This document shows, one piece after another, positions 18,544 to 27,220 of a DNA stretch of 64,000 bases (its first letter is position 1; each line of letters starts with the position of its first letter). This DNA comes from Microbacterium sp. UFMG61. GTDB taxonomy: Bacteria; Actinomycetota; Actinomycetes; Actinomycetales; Microbacteriaceae. The translations under genes were made by a program, and so were the position numbers. Location: the NCBI RefSeq assembly GCF_015354505.1, contig NZ_JACAFP010000007.1, positions 161,317-225,316 of the forward strand, read 5' to 3'. The notes under the pieces were generated by a model. That model was not told the DNA's origin and did no database searches. It saw only the letters and a list, made by a program, of their open reading frames with translations.

Positions 18544-19403
18544 CTCGGGCCGGGGCGGTCCGCGATCTCATCGTGCAGCGGGCGGATGCCACGGGCTTCG
18601 GAGCCCACGGTCTGCACGTACTGATCGACGACGACATCGCCGAGCATCGGTGGGCCCCGGACGACCGCGAGGAGATCCACTCCGTCGCGAAGGCCCTCTG
18701 CGTGCTCGCGGCCGGGATCGCCGCAGACGAGGGTGCCCTCTCGCTCGACAGCCCTGTTCTCGACCTGCTGCCGACATCGCAGCCGGGCGCCGGGGTGGAT
18801 CAGGTCACGCTGCGGCACCTGCTGACGATGTCGAGCGGGATCGATCTCCCCTACTCCGAGACCATGATGACCGACTGGCCGGACCTCGCAGAAGAGTTCC
18901 TCAGCCGCCCTTCGAGCGATCGCGTGTTCCAGTACTCGAATGCCAGCACATACACCGCGATGGCGGCGCTCGCCGCACAGGTCGGGGATGTCGCCGAGTA
19001 CCTCGCCCCTCGGCTGTTCACCCCGATGGGCCTCGACGGGATCGCCTGGGAGCGGAGTCCCCGCGGGCGGATCATCGCCGGGGCTGGCGTGTCGCTGCGC
19101 ACCGAGGAGATGTCTCGGATCGGGCGCCTGATCCGAGACCGAGGTCTATGGAACGGCCGGCGACTGGTATCGCCGGAGGTGATCGACGCGATGCACTCGG
19201 ACTGGGTCGTCGCGGGATCGAACCCCGGATACGCCCGCTACGCACTCGCGGGATGGGATGGACCCGGTGAGGGGTGGCGGCTGCACGGCGCCTATGGCCA
19301 GCTCATCGTGTTCGCAGGCGACGGTGTCGTGACGATCAGCGCCGACGATCACTTCGGCGCCGATGCGATGGCTGCCTACGTCATCGACAGCCTCACCGAC
19401 TGA
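18540..19403 (+). CDS. Serine hydrolase, class C beta-lactamase-like
   Basis: This protein of about 287 residues has the beta-lactamase/DD-peptidase fold. The SxxK motif is SVAK near residue 46, the YxN motif is YSN near residue 132, and the third motif is replaced by the HGAYG type (LHGAYGQ), as in many esterase-like members. No signal peptide is evident, so it is probably cytoplasmic. Start GTG at 18540 overlaps the acyltransferase stop, so the pair is coupled. Substrate unknown; an esterase role on an acylated product of the upstream enzyme is conceivable but unproven. Confidence 0.85.
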   Translation: MTRAGAVRDLIVQRADATGFGAHGLHVLIDDDIAEHRWAPDDREEIHSVAKALCVLAAGIAADEGALSLDSPVLDLLPTSQPGAGVDQVTLRHLLTMSSGIDLPYSETMMTDWPDLAEEFLSRPSSDRVFQYSNASTYTAMAALAAQVGDVAEYLAPRLFTPMGLDGIAWERSPRGRIIAGAGVSLRTEEMSRIGRLIRDRGLWNGRRLVSPEVIDAMHSDWVVAGSNPGYARYALAGWDGPGEGWRLHGAYGQLIVFAGDGVVTISADDHFGADAMAAYVIDSLTD

Positions 19404-19430
19404 GACACGCGGTCACGGTCTCGGTCGCTC

Positions 19431-20735
19431 TCAGGCGAAGAGCTCGGCCCCGACGAATGATCCGGGCGAGACTCCTGCGGGAACAGCCCAGATCCCCGAG
19501 CCGACATGCCGGATGTATTCGTTCATCCGATCCGTGGCCAGGCGTCGCTGCAGCGTGATGAACTGCTCCGGATCGCGCTGGTACGACAGGAAGAAGAGTC
19601 CCGCGTCGAGGCGTCCGAGCTCGTTGTTGCCGTTCACGTAGTTGAAGCCGCGACGGAGGATGCGGATGCCGTCGTTCTGATCCGGGTGTGCGAGCCTCAC
19701 GTGCGAATCGGGATCGATCCCCGACGACGAGAAGTCCGGTGCGGTGAACTCATCGCCCCCGGAGAGCGGGGCACCTTCGCCCTTGTCACGTCCGATGATC
19801 GTCTCCTGCTCCGAGAGCCGCACACGGTCCCACGTCTCGATCAGCATCGCGATCTTGCGGGCGACGAGGTAGGACCCACCGGACATCCACGCCGGTTCAT
19901 CGGATGCCGACACCCACACGTGCGCGTCGAGCGCAGCGGCGTCATCGGCGAGGATGTTGGCCGTTCCGTCTTTGAAGCCGAACAGGTTGCGCGGGGTCGC
20001 CTGCGACGACGTGGTGCGAGAGGTCTTGCCGAAACCGAGCTGGGACCAGCGGAGCTTGGCGCGGCCGAACGCGATCCGGCTCAGATTGCGGATCGCGTGC
20101 ACCGCGACCTGAGGGTCGTCCGCGCAGGCTTGGATGCACAGGTCTCCGTGCGAGGCCTCCGGCACCAGGTCGTCGCCGAGGAAGGACGGCAACCGCTCGA
20201 GTGCGGCGGGACGGAGGGCTGCGATGCCGTACCGATCACCCTCCTCGTTCTCGAACAGGCTGGGCCCGAAGCCGATGGTGATCGTGAGCCCTGACGCCGG
20301 GAGCCCGAATGCCTCACCCGTGTCGTCCGGCGGCGTCTCCGGGTCGCCGCCGACGGCGCCCGTGGCGCTCACCTCCAGTCCCTGCATCATGCGCGACGCA
20401 GCGTACGTCCAGTCCTGCAGCAGCGTCACGAGGTCGTCGCGATCGGTGCGGGGCATCATGTCGAACGATGCGAAGTGGAGGTGCTCCTGGACCGGGGTGG
20501 TGATGCCCGCTTGGTGAGCGCCGAAGAACTCATACGCAGCCTGAGCTTCCGCTTCGGCGCGAGCTCGACCGATGGCGACTCCCCCGGTGATTCCGGCGCC
20601 GACGCCGACGGCGAGCGAGGCGACTCCCCCGCCGAGCGCGAGACCGAGCAGGCCGCGGCGGCTGAGTCCGGACGGTGCGGCTGACGTCGACTCCTCGATG
20701 GAGTCGACGTCAGCGCCTGTCGAGCTTTCGTTCAC
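19431..20735 (-). CDS. efeB: Dyp-type peroxidase EfeB (deferrochelatase), Tat-exported
   Basis: This 434-residue heme peroxidase of the EfeUOB system acts outside the membrane. The twin-arginine signal SRRGLLG is at residues 25-31, followed by a hydrophobic stretch. The DyP motif GFKDGTANI carries the distal Asp, and the C-terminal part has GGSYLVARKIAMLIETWDR. In E. coli EfeB is thought to oxidise ferrous iron or release iron from heme. It is the third gene of the operon, 21 nt after the efeO stop. Confidence 0.93.
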   Translation of the reverse strand: MNESSTGADVDSIEESTSAAPSGLSRRGLLGLALGGGVASLAVGVGAGITGGVAIGRARAEAEAQAAYEFFGAHQAGITTPVQEHLHFASFDMMPRTDRDDLVTLLQDWTYAASRMMQGLEVSATGAVGGDPETPPDDTGEAFGLPASGLTITIGFGPSLFENEEGDRYGIAALRPAALERLPSFLGDDLVPEASHGDLCIQACADDPQVAVHAIRNLSRIAFGRAKLRWSQLGFGKTSRTTSSQATPRNLFGFKDGTANILADDAAALDAHVWVSASDEPAWMSGGSYLVARKIAMLIETWDRVRLSEQETIIGRDKGEGAPLSGGDEFTAPDFSSSGIDPDSHVRLAHPDQNDGIRILRRGFNYVNGNNELGRLDAGLFFLSYQRDPEQFITLQRRLATDRMNEYIRHVGSGIWAVPAGVSPGSFVGAELFA

Positions 20736-20756
20736 TGCGAGATCGTATCGTTCAGG

Positions 20757-21989
20757 TCAGTCGAGAACCGTGCCCGTGAGCTGCGAGAGCGGCTCAGCGA
20801 GAGCGTTGATCAGGTCGGTGAATTCGCGCTTGTCCGCATCCGTGAGCTCGGAGTATCCGACGAACCCTGCCGTGAGCGATCCGTGCGCTGCCAGCGATTC
20901 CTCGAGCGCGGCGTACCCGCCCTCGATCTCGGTCACGAGAGCCTCACCTTCTTCACCCTGAGCGGCCGCGAAGTCCTGGACGAGCGAGAACGCCATCTTG
21001 GAGCCTTCGACGTTCGCGGCGAAGTCGTAGAGGTCGGTTCCGGACCACCAGTCCTCTTCGCCCGAGATCTTGCCCGTGGCGACCTCGTCGAGCAACGTGA
21101 TAGCGCCGTTGGAGATGCCTGCGATCCCCTGGTCTTCGAGCGCGGTCGTGAAGTCGTCGGAGTGGACGTAGTCGTAGAGCTCCTGCACATCGGCGAGGAG
21201 CTGGTCGCCGTAGCCGACACGCTCGTCAGAGGTCGACGGCGCCCAGTCCTGCCATGCCGGGGTCTCCCCGTCGGCGTTCAGGGCAACCTGAGCCGGGACC
21301 CACAGATCCTTCTCGATGCGGTGGAAGCCGGTCCAGTCGAGGTCCTCGGCCACGGCGTCGACCTCGCGGTAGTCGATGCGCGGGTCGAGGGTGCCGAGCG
21401 CTTCGGCAACCGGCTCGATGCGCTCGTAGAATGCGCGCGTCTGCGGGAAGAGCGAGCGAGCAGTCTCGTCGTCACCTGTCTCGTACGCGGTGACGAAGTC
21501 CTCGACCGCAGGCATGAGCTGGCCCACCTGATCCTTGACGAATGCGGCGTACAGGTCGACCGCCTGCTGCTTCTGCTCGGCGTCCTCGCCCTCGACGGCG
21601 ACGCGATCGCCGCTGACTGTGAACTCCGACTTGCCGACGCCTTCGCCGACCATGCCGGGCTTGCACAGCGTGAAGTACTGTCCGGGCTGGGCGACGACGG
21701 TGAGTGTGCGGGATGCCGAGGGCGCGATGTTCTCGACTTCGCCGACGATGCGCAGGCCGTCTTCGGCGAGCAGATAGAACTCGGATGTCTGGCCGCTGTC
21801 ATTCGTGACGTCGAACGTGAGCGTGCCGCTCTTCGCGGTGGCGCCCGACACGGCGCAGTCCGACTCGGTCGATGAGACGTCGAACGTGCCGCCCGCGGCG
21901 ACGTCGCTCTTGGCGACGCAGCCGGTGAGGACGAGCGCAGCGGCACCCGCCACTGCCAGGACACCGAGGGGGCGGCGAGAGATGGTCAT
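20757..21989 (-). CDS. efeO: Iron uptake lipoprotein EfeO
   Basis: This 410-residue protein starts with a lipoprotein signal ending in LVLTGC (Cys24). A cupredoxin-like domain follows (about residues 35-125, with FTLCKPGMVG), then an imelysin/M75 domain with the GFHRIE metal-binding motif. It is expected to hand iron to the EfeU permease. The ATG at 21989 overlaps the efeU stop by 4 bp (ATGA). The frame is open far upstream inside efeU, but that is a GC-rich shadow. Confidence 0.93.
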   Translation of the reverse strand: MTISRRPLGVLAVAGAAALVLTGCVAKSDVAAGGTFDVSSTESDCAVSGATAKSGTLTFDVTNDSGQTSEFYLLAEDGLRIVGEVENIAPSASRTLTVVAQPGQYFTLCKPGMVGEGVGKSEFTVSGDRVAVEGEDAEQKQQAVDLYAAFVKDQVGQLMPAVEDFVTAYETGDDETARSLFPQTRAFYERIEPVAEALGTLDPRIDYREVDAVAEDLDWTGFHRIEKDLWVPAQVALNADGETPAWQDWAPSTSDERVGYGDQLLADVQELYDYVHSDDFTTALEDQGIAGISNGAITLLDEVATGKISGEEDWWSGTDLYDFAANVEGSKMAFSLVQDFAAAQGEEGEALVTEIEGGYAALEESLAAHGSLTAGFVGYSELTDADKREFTDLINALAEPLSQLTGTVLD

Positions 21990-22936
21990 ACTGCTCCTTG
22001 CTGGGTGGATGTGGATGCCGACGGCTCCCGTACCGCAGTGGTCGGGGCTCCGGGTGCGGCAGGCGTACGGGCACGAAGCCCACGGACGAAGAGGGATGAG
22101 ACCACGACGAGGTACAGAGTCCATACCGCGACCTGGAGCCAGGTCATACGCGGCATGAATCCGACGGTCGCCTGCAGGATAGTCGCCCAGGCACTGTCGG
22201 GGGCGATGACGTTCGTCACGTCGAACGCCCAGCCGAAGGGGAAGGCCGCCCAGCCGAGTGCCACTGTGCCGGTGACGGCGTCGATGGGCGCAGCGGCCGT
22301 GAACGGTCCGGGCAGAGCCCCGGCCTCCTGAAGATCCATGACCGCGTAGGCGAGCACCCCCGCGGCCACGATCACGAGGAAGCCACTCGTCCACGTGAAG
22401 AAGCGACGGAGGTCGAGTCGCACGGCGCCTCGCGAGAGCAGCCAGCCCACCACCACGGCTGTCGCCAGGCCCAGCAATGCACCGAGCAGTGCGGAAGGCG
22501 CGTCTCCAAACGACTGCACCATCGACCACAGCAGGAGCGTGGTCTCGATCCCCTCTCGCGCCACCGAGACGAAGCCGATCGCGACGAGTGCCCAGATGCC
22601 CCCCTGGGTCAACGCTCGATCGAGGCCGCCTTCGAGCGTCGCCTTCATCGTGCGTCCGGCCTTCTGCATCCAGAAGATCATCCATGTGACCATGCCGACA
22701 GCGAGGAGAGACAGCAGACCGCCGATGAGCTCCTGAGCCTCGAAGGTGAGCGAGTATGCACCGAAAGTGAGGACACCGCCGATACCGAGCGCCAGAGCGA
22801 CGGCGAGGGCGACTCCCGCCCACAGCTTCGGCAGCGCGTCCTGGCGCCCCAGACGTCGAAGATAGGCGACGAGAATGCCTACGACGAGCGCGGCTTCGAG
22901 GCCTTCACGAAGTCCGATGAGGAAGGTGGCGAGCAC
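21986..22936 (-). CDS. efeU: Iron permease EfeU (FTR1 family)
   Basis: This 316-residue permease has seven predicted membrane helices. The two iron-binding REGxE motifs are REGLE (residues 10-14) and REGIE (127-131), both intact, so this is not the broken form found in some strains. It is the first gene of efeU-efeO-efeB, with a 4-bp overlap to efeO. A DtxR-like palindrome lies 22 bp upstream of the start, which fits repression by iron. Confidence 0.95.
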   Translation of the reverse strand: MLATFLIGLREGLEAALVVGILVAYLRRLGRQDALPKLWAGVALAVALALGIGGVLTFGAYSLTFEAQELIGGLLSLLAVGMVTWMIFWMQKAGRTMKATLEGGLDRALTQGGIWALVAIGFVSVAREGIETTLLLWSMVQSFGDAPSALLGALLGLATAVVVGWLLSRGAVRLDLRRFFTWTSGFLVIVAAGVLAYAVMDLQEAGALPGPFTAAAPIDAVTGTVALGWAAFPFGWAFDVTNVIAPDSAWATILQATVGFMPRMTWLQVAVWTLYLVVVSSLFVRGLRARTPAAPGAPTTAVREPSASTSTQQGAV

Positions 22937-22957
22937 GAGCGATCTCTCTGGAAGAAC

Positions 22958-22981
22958 TGAGGTAAGGCATTCCTTACCTCA
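22958..22981. promoter_or_regulatory. DtxR/IdeR-like iron box upstream of efeU
   Basis: Perfect 10-bp arms TGAGGTAAGG and CCTTACCTCA flank a 4-nt centre (CATT). The AGGTAAGG core resembles DtxR-type boxes. It is centred 33 bp before the efeU ATG, where it would cover the promoter. Confidence 0.7.
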
Positions 22982-23089
22982 GAGAGATTATCACCAGTTC
23001 AGTCATGCCGTGGACACCCCGATGGAGCCCCTCGGTAATCCGACGCAACACTCGACCACCCACCTCCTGAGTCGATCTACGCTCGGTGA

Positions 23090-24094
23090 ATGGCTGATCT
23101 CTCGCTCCCCATCCTCGACCTGTCCCAGCTCGATGCCGGCCCCGAGGCCGCTGCGCGGTTCCGCGACGACTTGCGAGCGGCCACCCACGACGTCGGTTTC
23201 TTCTATCTGACCGGCACCGGCATCTCGCCCGAGCTCGAAGCCCGACTGCATCGCGCAGCTCTGGACTTCTTCGCGCTGCCGGACGACGACAAGCTCGCGA
23301 TCGAGAACGTGAAGAGCCCGCATTTCCGTGGGTACACCCGGATCGGCGGAGAGCGGACCCAGGGCAAGGTCGACTGGCGCGAGCAGATCGACATCGGCCC
23401 GGAGCGCGAGCCCGTCGACGGCGGACCAGCCTTCAACCGGCTGGTCGGCCCGAACCTGTGGCCCGACGCGCAGCCCGAACTCAAGGCGGTCGTCACCGAA
23501 TGGCACGACACGCTGACCGAGATCGCCCGCAAGCTGCTGCGCGCTTGGGCGGTCACTCTCGGTGCGGAGGAGACGTACTTCGACGAGCCCTTCCGCGACC
23601 CGTCGACGCTGATCAAGATCGTCCGCTATCCCGGCACGCACGAGCCCGAGCCGCAGCAGGGCGTCGGTGCGCACAAGGACTCCGGCGTTCTCACCCTTCT
23701 CTGGGTCGAGCCCGGCAAGGGCGGGCTGCAGGTGGAGCGCGACGGCGAGTGGGTGTCGGCTCCGCCCGTACCCGGAGCCTTCGTCGTCAACATCGGGGAA
23801 CTGCTGGAGTACGCAACCGGCGGCTACCTCAAGGCGACGAACCACCGCGTCATCTCCCCCAAGGCTCCGGACGAGCGCATCTCGATCCCGTTCTTCTTCA
23901 ACCCGGCGCTCGACCGGCAGCTGCCGCTGCTCGAGCTTCCCTCCGAGCTGGCTGCGGAGGCGACCGGCGTCACTGAGGATCCGAGCAATCCCATCCATGC
24001 GACGTACGGCGAGAATGCGATGAAGTCTCGCCTGCGTGCCCACCCGGATGTGGCCGCGATCCATCACCCGGATCTCGTCGGCGCGAACGCCTGA
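23090..24094 (+). CDS. 2-oxoglutarate/Fe(II) oxygenase, isopenicillin N synthase family
   Basis: This 334-residue protein has the DIOX_N domain at its start (LPILDLSQLD) and a C-terminal 2OG-Fe(II) oxygenase domain. The iron ligands are His and Asp in GVGAHKDSG and the His in ATNHRVI. The cosubstrate Arg is in DERISIPFFF. Substrate unknown. TACGCT lies 6 nt before the ATG (23078-23083), so it is probably leaderless. It converges on the regulator gene, with only 6 nt between the stop codons. Confidence 0.88.
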   Translation: MADLSLPILDLSQLDAGPEAAARFRDDLRAATHDVGFFYLTGTGISPELEARLHRAALDFFALPDDDKLAIENVKSPHFRGYTRIGGERTQGKVDWREQIDIGPEREPVDGGPAFNRLVGPNLWPDAQPELKAVVTEWHDTLTEIARKLLRAWAVTLGAEETYFDEPFRDPSTLIKIVRYPGTHEPEPQQGVGAHKDSGVLTLLWVEPGKGGLQVERDGEWVSAPPVPGAFVVNIGELLEYATGGYLKATNHRVISPKAPDERISIPFFFNPALDRQLPLLELPSELAAEATGVTEDPSNPIHATYGENAMKSRLRAHPDVAAIHHPDLVGANA

Positions 24095-24100
24095 CGCGGC

Positions 24101-24430
24101 TCACAACGCCGAGCCGCCTCCGAGCGCGACGATCTCGCGCAGCGCCTGGAGGTGGCCGGCGAAAGCCTCTCGGCCTGCCGCGGTCGAGTGGATCCATGTG
24201 CGAGGGCGACTGCCGAGGCTGCTCTTGCGCGAGACGACATATCCTGCGGCCTGCAGATGCGAGATGGCCTTACTCAGCGGCGAGTCACCGCACTGGAGGA
24301 TCTCGCGCAGAGTCGCGAAATCCAGCTCTATCCCATCCCCGAGCGATGCCAGGACCGAGAACCGGATCGGCGACGCGAAGTTGTCGTCGAGCCGTGTGCG
24401 CGGGTGCGGAACGGACGGAATGTCAGTCAC
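24101..24430 (-). CDS. Winged-helix transcriptional regulator (HTH_27 type)
   Basis: This 109-residue protein is a MarR/ArsR-like winged helix of the PF13601 kind: RFSVLASLGD, LDFATLREILQCGDSPLSKAISHLQAAGYV, a wing with KSSLGSRPRTW, then STAAGREAF. The GTG at 24430 gives the normal family start and overlaps the end of the upstream membrane gene by 8 nt, so the two are coupled. Such regulators usually repress their own operon. The tandem inverted repeats at 25301-25340 in front of the first gene are the likely operators. Confidence 0.85.
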   Translation of the reverse strand: MTDIPSVPHPRTRLDDNFASPIRFSVLASLGDGIELDFATLREILQCGDSPLSKAISHLQAAGYVVSRKSSLGSRPRTWIHSTAAGREAFAGHLQALREIVALGGGSAL

Positions 24431-25283
24431 GCAGATCACGTCCGGAGACGAACGACACCGCGGTGAGCAGCGCGATGATCCCCAGCCCGCCGAGCACACC
24501 GACGACGACCGGAACTCCGTCGAGCAGCACGACCAGAGACAGAGTGCAGGCAGATGCGGCGAAGGCGGCGAGGTGGGGCCAGCGCCATGAGGCGCCGACG
24601 GTCGGAAGGCCCATCTCCGTGCGCGCAGCAGCCATCCACGCGACCAGCATCAACACGACGAGGAGGATCAAGACGCTGGTGAGCACGCCGTCCGGTGCCG
24701 AGCCGAGCATCGCGAGCACGCCGATGACGATGCCCACGAGGACGGTCCCCCACCGCGCACCACGCGGAAGCGGAGCAGGGTGCGATCGCGGAGTGTGTGG
24801 GTCACCGGATGCCCGCGCGAGCCGGACGGCGCCGTAGCCGCCGAATCCGAAGAGCACGAGCGCGGCAGGGATCCACATCCCGATCGCCGGGACCTCCGGG
24901 TCCCAGACGACGAACCCGAACACGACGAGCGCGGCCACGATCAGTACGCCGCCGGCCAGCAGCAGCGGCCAGCGGGACGCCGTCAGGCGCCATTGCACCC
25001 CGCTGCGCTGAGCCATCCCGCTCGCCAGCTGTCCCCAGAGGAGGAAGCTGAAGAGGATGACCTGACTCGTTCCCCCTCCGTCGCCACGGAGGGCCGCCGC
25101 CATCGCGACGAGGTATGCGGCGGTGATCACGGCGTTCGCGATGTGCAGCCTGGCCTGCGCCCGTCTGTCGACGACGCGCCCGCGGCGGTGCACCACGGCA
25201 TCCGCCTCGTCGAGGTAGCGCTGGGCGATGTCTGCGCTCGGCGGCGCAAGCGCCTCCTGCCCCTGAACCGGCGTCTGGTCCAT
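24423..25283 (-). CDS. Multi-spanning membrane protein, partner of winged-helix regulator
   Basis: This 286-residue protein has a soluble N-terminus of about 45 residues and then about seven hydrophobic helices. I see no transport or catalytic motif. It is the first gene of a two-gene operon with an HTH_27 regulator, an arrangement common in actinobacteria for membrane proteins of unknown role. Two inverted repeats lie within 60 bp of its ATG. Confidence 0.75.
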   Translation of the reverse strand: MDQTPVQGQEALAPPSADIAQRYLDEADAVVHRRGRVVDRRAQARLHIANAVITAAYLVAMAAALRGDGGGTSQVILFSFLLWGQLASGMAQRSGVQWRLTASRWPLLLAGGVLIVAALVVFGFVVWDPEVPAIGMWIPAALVLFGFGGYGAVRLARASGDPHTPRSHPAPLPRGARWGTVLVGIVIGVLAMLGSAPDGVLTSVLILLVVLMLVAWMAAARTEMGLPTVGASWRWPHLAAFAASACTLSLVVLLDGVPVVVGVLGGLGIIALLTAVSFVSGRDLRD

Positions 25284-25300
25284 CGTCTGACCCCCGATCG

Positions 25301-25340
25301 CTTTCCTTCGGGAAAGCTCAATACTTTCCTAACGGAAAGT
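25301..25340. promoter_or_regulatory. Tandem inverted-repeat operators
   Basis: Two related dyads lie side by side. The first is CTTTCC-TTCG-GGAAAG (25301-25316). The second is ACTTTCC-TAAC-GGAAAGT (25323-25340). Their centres are 23 bp apart. They are 18-57 bp upstream of the membrane-protein ATG and cover the likely promoter. Autoregulation by the winged-helix protein is the natural reading. Confidence 0.65.
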
Positions 25341-25369
25341 CTGCGCGGGATCAACCCCCGGAACATGAC

Positions 25370-25399
25370 GAAGGCCGCCCCACACCTGGGACGGCCTTC
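25370..25399 (-). terminator. Terminator after rpsO
   Basis: Arms GAAGGCCG-CCC and GGG-CGGCCTTC form a long stem with one mismatch and a short loop, about 42 nt after the rpsO stop. There is no clear U-tract on the minus strand. Confidence 0.55.
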
Positions 25400-25440
25400 T
25401 CAAGAATGTTCTGCGCGATTGTACGCTGGCTCGCTTCGCC

Positions 25441-25710
25441 TTATCGGCGGAGACCCAGGCGTGCGATCAGCGAGCGGTAACGCTCGATGTCGACACTCTG
25501 GAGGTAGCCGAGCAGACGACGGCGCTGACCCACGAGCAGGAACAGGCCACGACGCGAGTGGTGGTCGTGCTTGTGCTCCTTCAGGTGCTCGGTGAGATCC
25601 TTGATGCGCTGCGTCAGCATCGCGGCCTGCACCTCGGGGGATCCGGTGTCACCGGGGTGCGTCGCGTACTCTTCGATGATCGCCTTCTTGACGTCTGCTT
25701 CCAGTGCCAT
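25441..25710 (-). CDS. rpsO: 30S ribosomal protein S15
   Basis: The 89-residue length and sequence are those of S15, a primary 16S rRNA-binding protein of the small subunit: [37 protein letters not shown] segment, and the end [13 protein letters not shown]. The SD AGAGGGG lies upstream of the ATG. In many bacteria pnp follows rpsO directly. Here pnp is on the same strand but about 20 kb further downstream. Confidence 0.97.
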   Translation of the reverse strand: MALEADVKKAIIEEYATHPGDTGSPEVQAAMLTQRIKDLTEHLKEHKHDHHSRRGLFLLVGQRRRLLGYLQSVDIERYRSLIARLGLRR

Positions 25711-25864
25711 AGATTCGATCCCCTCTCTGCTTGTTGCGCGGCGCCCGACGCCTGATGCGAGGGCTCTCTTTATCCGCGGCCGATCGAACGGCAACCTGAA
25801 GAGTCTACCAGGACTCGACCCAGCCCTGTGACCGCCGACGGGCTGCCGGCTTCCGCGCCTCGGA

Positions 25865-25900
25865 TACGCTCGGAGCATGCACGACAGGCACGCGACGTGA
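25865..25900 (+). CDS. Leaderless seven-codon upstream ORF before the MFS gene, with its -10 box
   Basis: TACGCT (25865-25870) is followed 6 nt later by ATG (25877). The frame reads M-H-D-R-H-A-T and stops at TGA 25898-25900. That stop overlaps the GTG start of the MFS gene by 4 bp (GTGA). This would be a leaderless mini-ORF that feeds ribosomes to the exporter gene. It is a prediction from pattern only. Confidence 0.45.
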   Translation, partial: YARSMHDRHAT

Positions 25901-27189
25901 GCAGGACTCGCAGTCTCCTGATCGACCTCAGCCCGCTGAAGGCCAGCCCCGCATTCGCTCGCATGTGGATCGGTTCCGTGCTCGCCGGCATCGGCGGCCA
26001 ACTCACGATCGTGACGGTGATGCTGCACGTGTTCGCGCTCACGGAGAACACCTTCGCGGTGTCGATGATCGCCGTGGCGGGGCTCGTCCCGATGATCCTC
26101 GCCGGCCTCTACGGCGGGATGCTGGCTGACGCATTCGATCGTCGGCGCGTCGCGCTGCTCGCCGCGACCGTGACGTTCGCGTCGACGGGACTGCTGGCGG
26201 CGCTCACCTGGACGGGCGCCGAGACAATCTGGTGGCTCTACGTCCTGAGCATCGTCAACTCCGCCGCCAACTCGGTGGGGATGGCGACGCGCACCGCCAT
26301 CGTGCCCCGGCTGGTGCCCCGCGATCTGCTCGCCTCGGCCTCCGCGCTCAACGGCGTCGCCTTCGGCCTCACGGTCATGGCCGGCCCCGCCGCCGCCGGC
26401 GTCCTCGTCGCCCTCACGGGCTACGGGTGGACCTACACGATCGATGTCGTCCTGATGCTCTCGATGTTCCTCGGCCTGTGGACCCTCCCGGCGCTGCGCC
26501 CCGACGGCGACGTCGTGCGCCCCGGCCTCGCCTCACTGGTCGACGGATGGAGATTCCTCCGACGGGCGGGCAACATCCGCATGCAGTACCTCGTCGACAT
26601 CATCGCGATGACGTTCGGCCAACCTCTCGTGCTGTTCCCGGCCCTCGGCACCGTGCTGCTCGGCGGCGGCGCGGTCACGACCGGCATCCTCACGACAGCG
26701 GTGGCCGTAGGCACGTTCACGTCGAGCCTGTTCTCGGGGCGCGTCGTGCGGTACCGATGGCACGGCCGCGGGATCGAGCGCGCCGTGGAGGCGTACGGCG
26801 CATCGATCCTCGCCTTCGGCGTTGTCCTGCTGATCGGCGCCTTCTCCTCCCCCGCGACCGAGAATCTTCCGCACATCGGCCTGATCATCGCCGCCTGCAT
26901 CACGCTGGCGCTGTCCGGAGCATCCGACAACGTCAGCTCGATCTACCGGAACACCATGATGCAGGCGGCCGTGCCCGACAGCATGCGCGGTCGACTGCAG
27001 GGGGTGTTCATCATCGTCGTCGCCGGCGGTCCGCGCGTCGGCGCCCTGTACGCCGGAACCCTCGCATCCCTCACGACACTGTGGTTCCCACCCCTGCTCG
27101 GCGGATTCCTGGTGATCGCCCTCGTCGCTCTGCTCGCTCGTCGCAACAGGCGATTCCGCGCCTACGACGCAGAGAACCCCGAGCCCTGA
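25897..27189 (+). CDS. MFS exporter (EntS-like)
   Basis: This protein of about 430 residues has twelve predicted membrane helices and the MFS signature [13 protein letters not shown] between helices 2 and 3. It resembles the MFS_3/EntS group of siderophore or drug exporters, and [21 protein letters not shown] is typical of that group. The GTG at 25897 is preferred because it overlaps the mini-ORF stop and because the sequence before it is not hydrophobic. An upstream GTG at 25828 would add 23 residues. Its substrate is unknown. Confidence 0.87.
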   Translation: MSRTRSLLIDLSPLKASPAFARMWIGSVLAGIGGQLTIVTVMLHVFALTENTFAVSMIAVAGLVPMILAGLYGGMLADAFDRRRVALLAATVTFASTGLLAALTWTGAETIWWLYVLSIVNSAANSVGMATRTAIVPRLVPRDLLASASALNGVAFGLTVMAGPAAAGVLVALTGYGWTYTIDVVLMLSMFLGLWTLPALRPDGDVVRPGLASLVDGWRFLRRAGNIRMQYLVDIIAMTFGQPLVLFPALGTVLLGGGAVTTGILTTAVAVGTFTSSLFSGRVVRYRWHGRGIERAVEAYGASILAFGVVLLIGAFSSPATENLPHIGLIIAACITLALSGASDNVSSIYRNTMMQAAVPDSMRGRLQGVFIIVVAGGPRVGALYAGTLASLTTLWFPPLLGGFLVIALVALLARRNRRFRAYDAENPEP

Positions 27190-27205
27190 GGGGCCCGGGG
27201 TTCTC
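27172..27205. terminator. Bidirectional terminator between MFS and YceI genes
   Basis: GAGAACCCCGAGCCC (27172-27186) pairs with GGGCCCGGGGTTCTC (27191-27205), with one mismatch and a 4-nt loop. It overlaps the MFS stop codon and ends 16 nt before the stop of the converging YceI gene. Confidence 0.75.
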
Positions 27206-27220
27206 GTGATCTGAGGGCGA

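Noticed and set aside
18540..19403. Serine hydrolase as a true antibiotic-resistance beta-lactamase
   Set aside because: There is no export signal and the third motif is HGAYG, typical of esterase-like members, so a resistance role is not supported.
21990..22823. N-terminal extension of the efeO frame into efeU
   Set aside because: EfeO begins with a normal lipoprotein signal at 21989 that overlaps the efeU stop by 4 bp.
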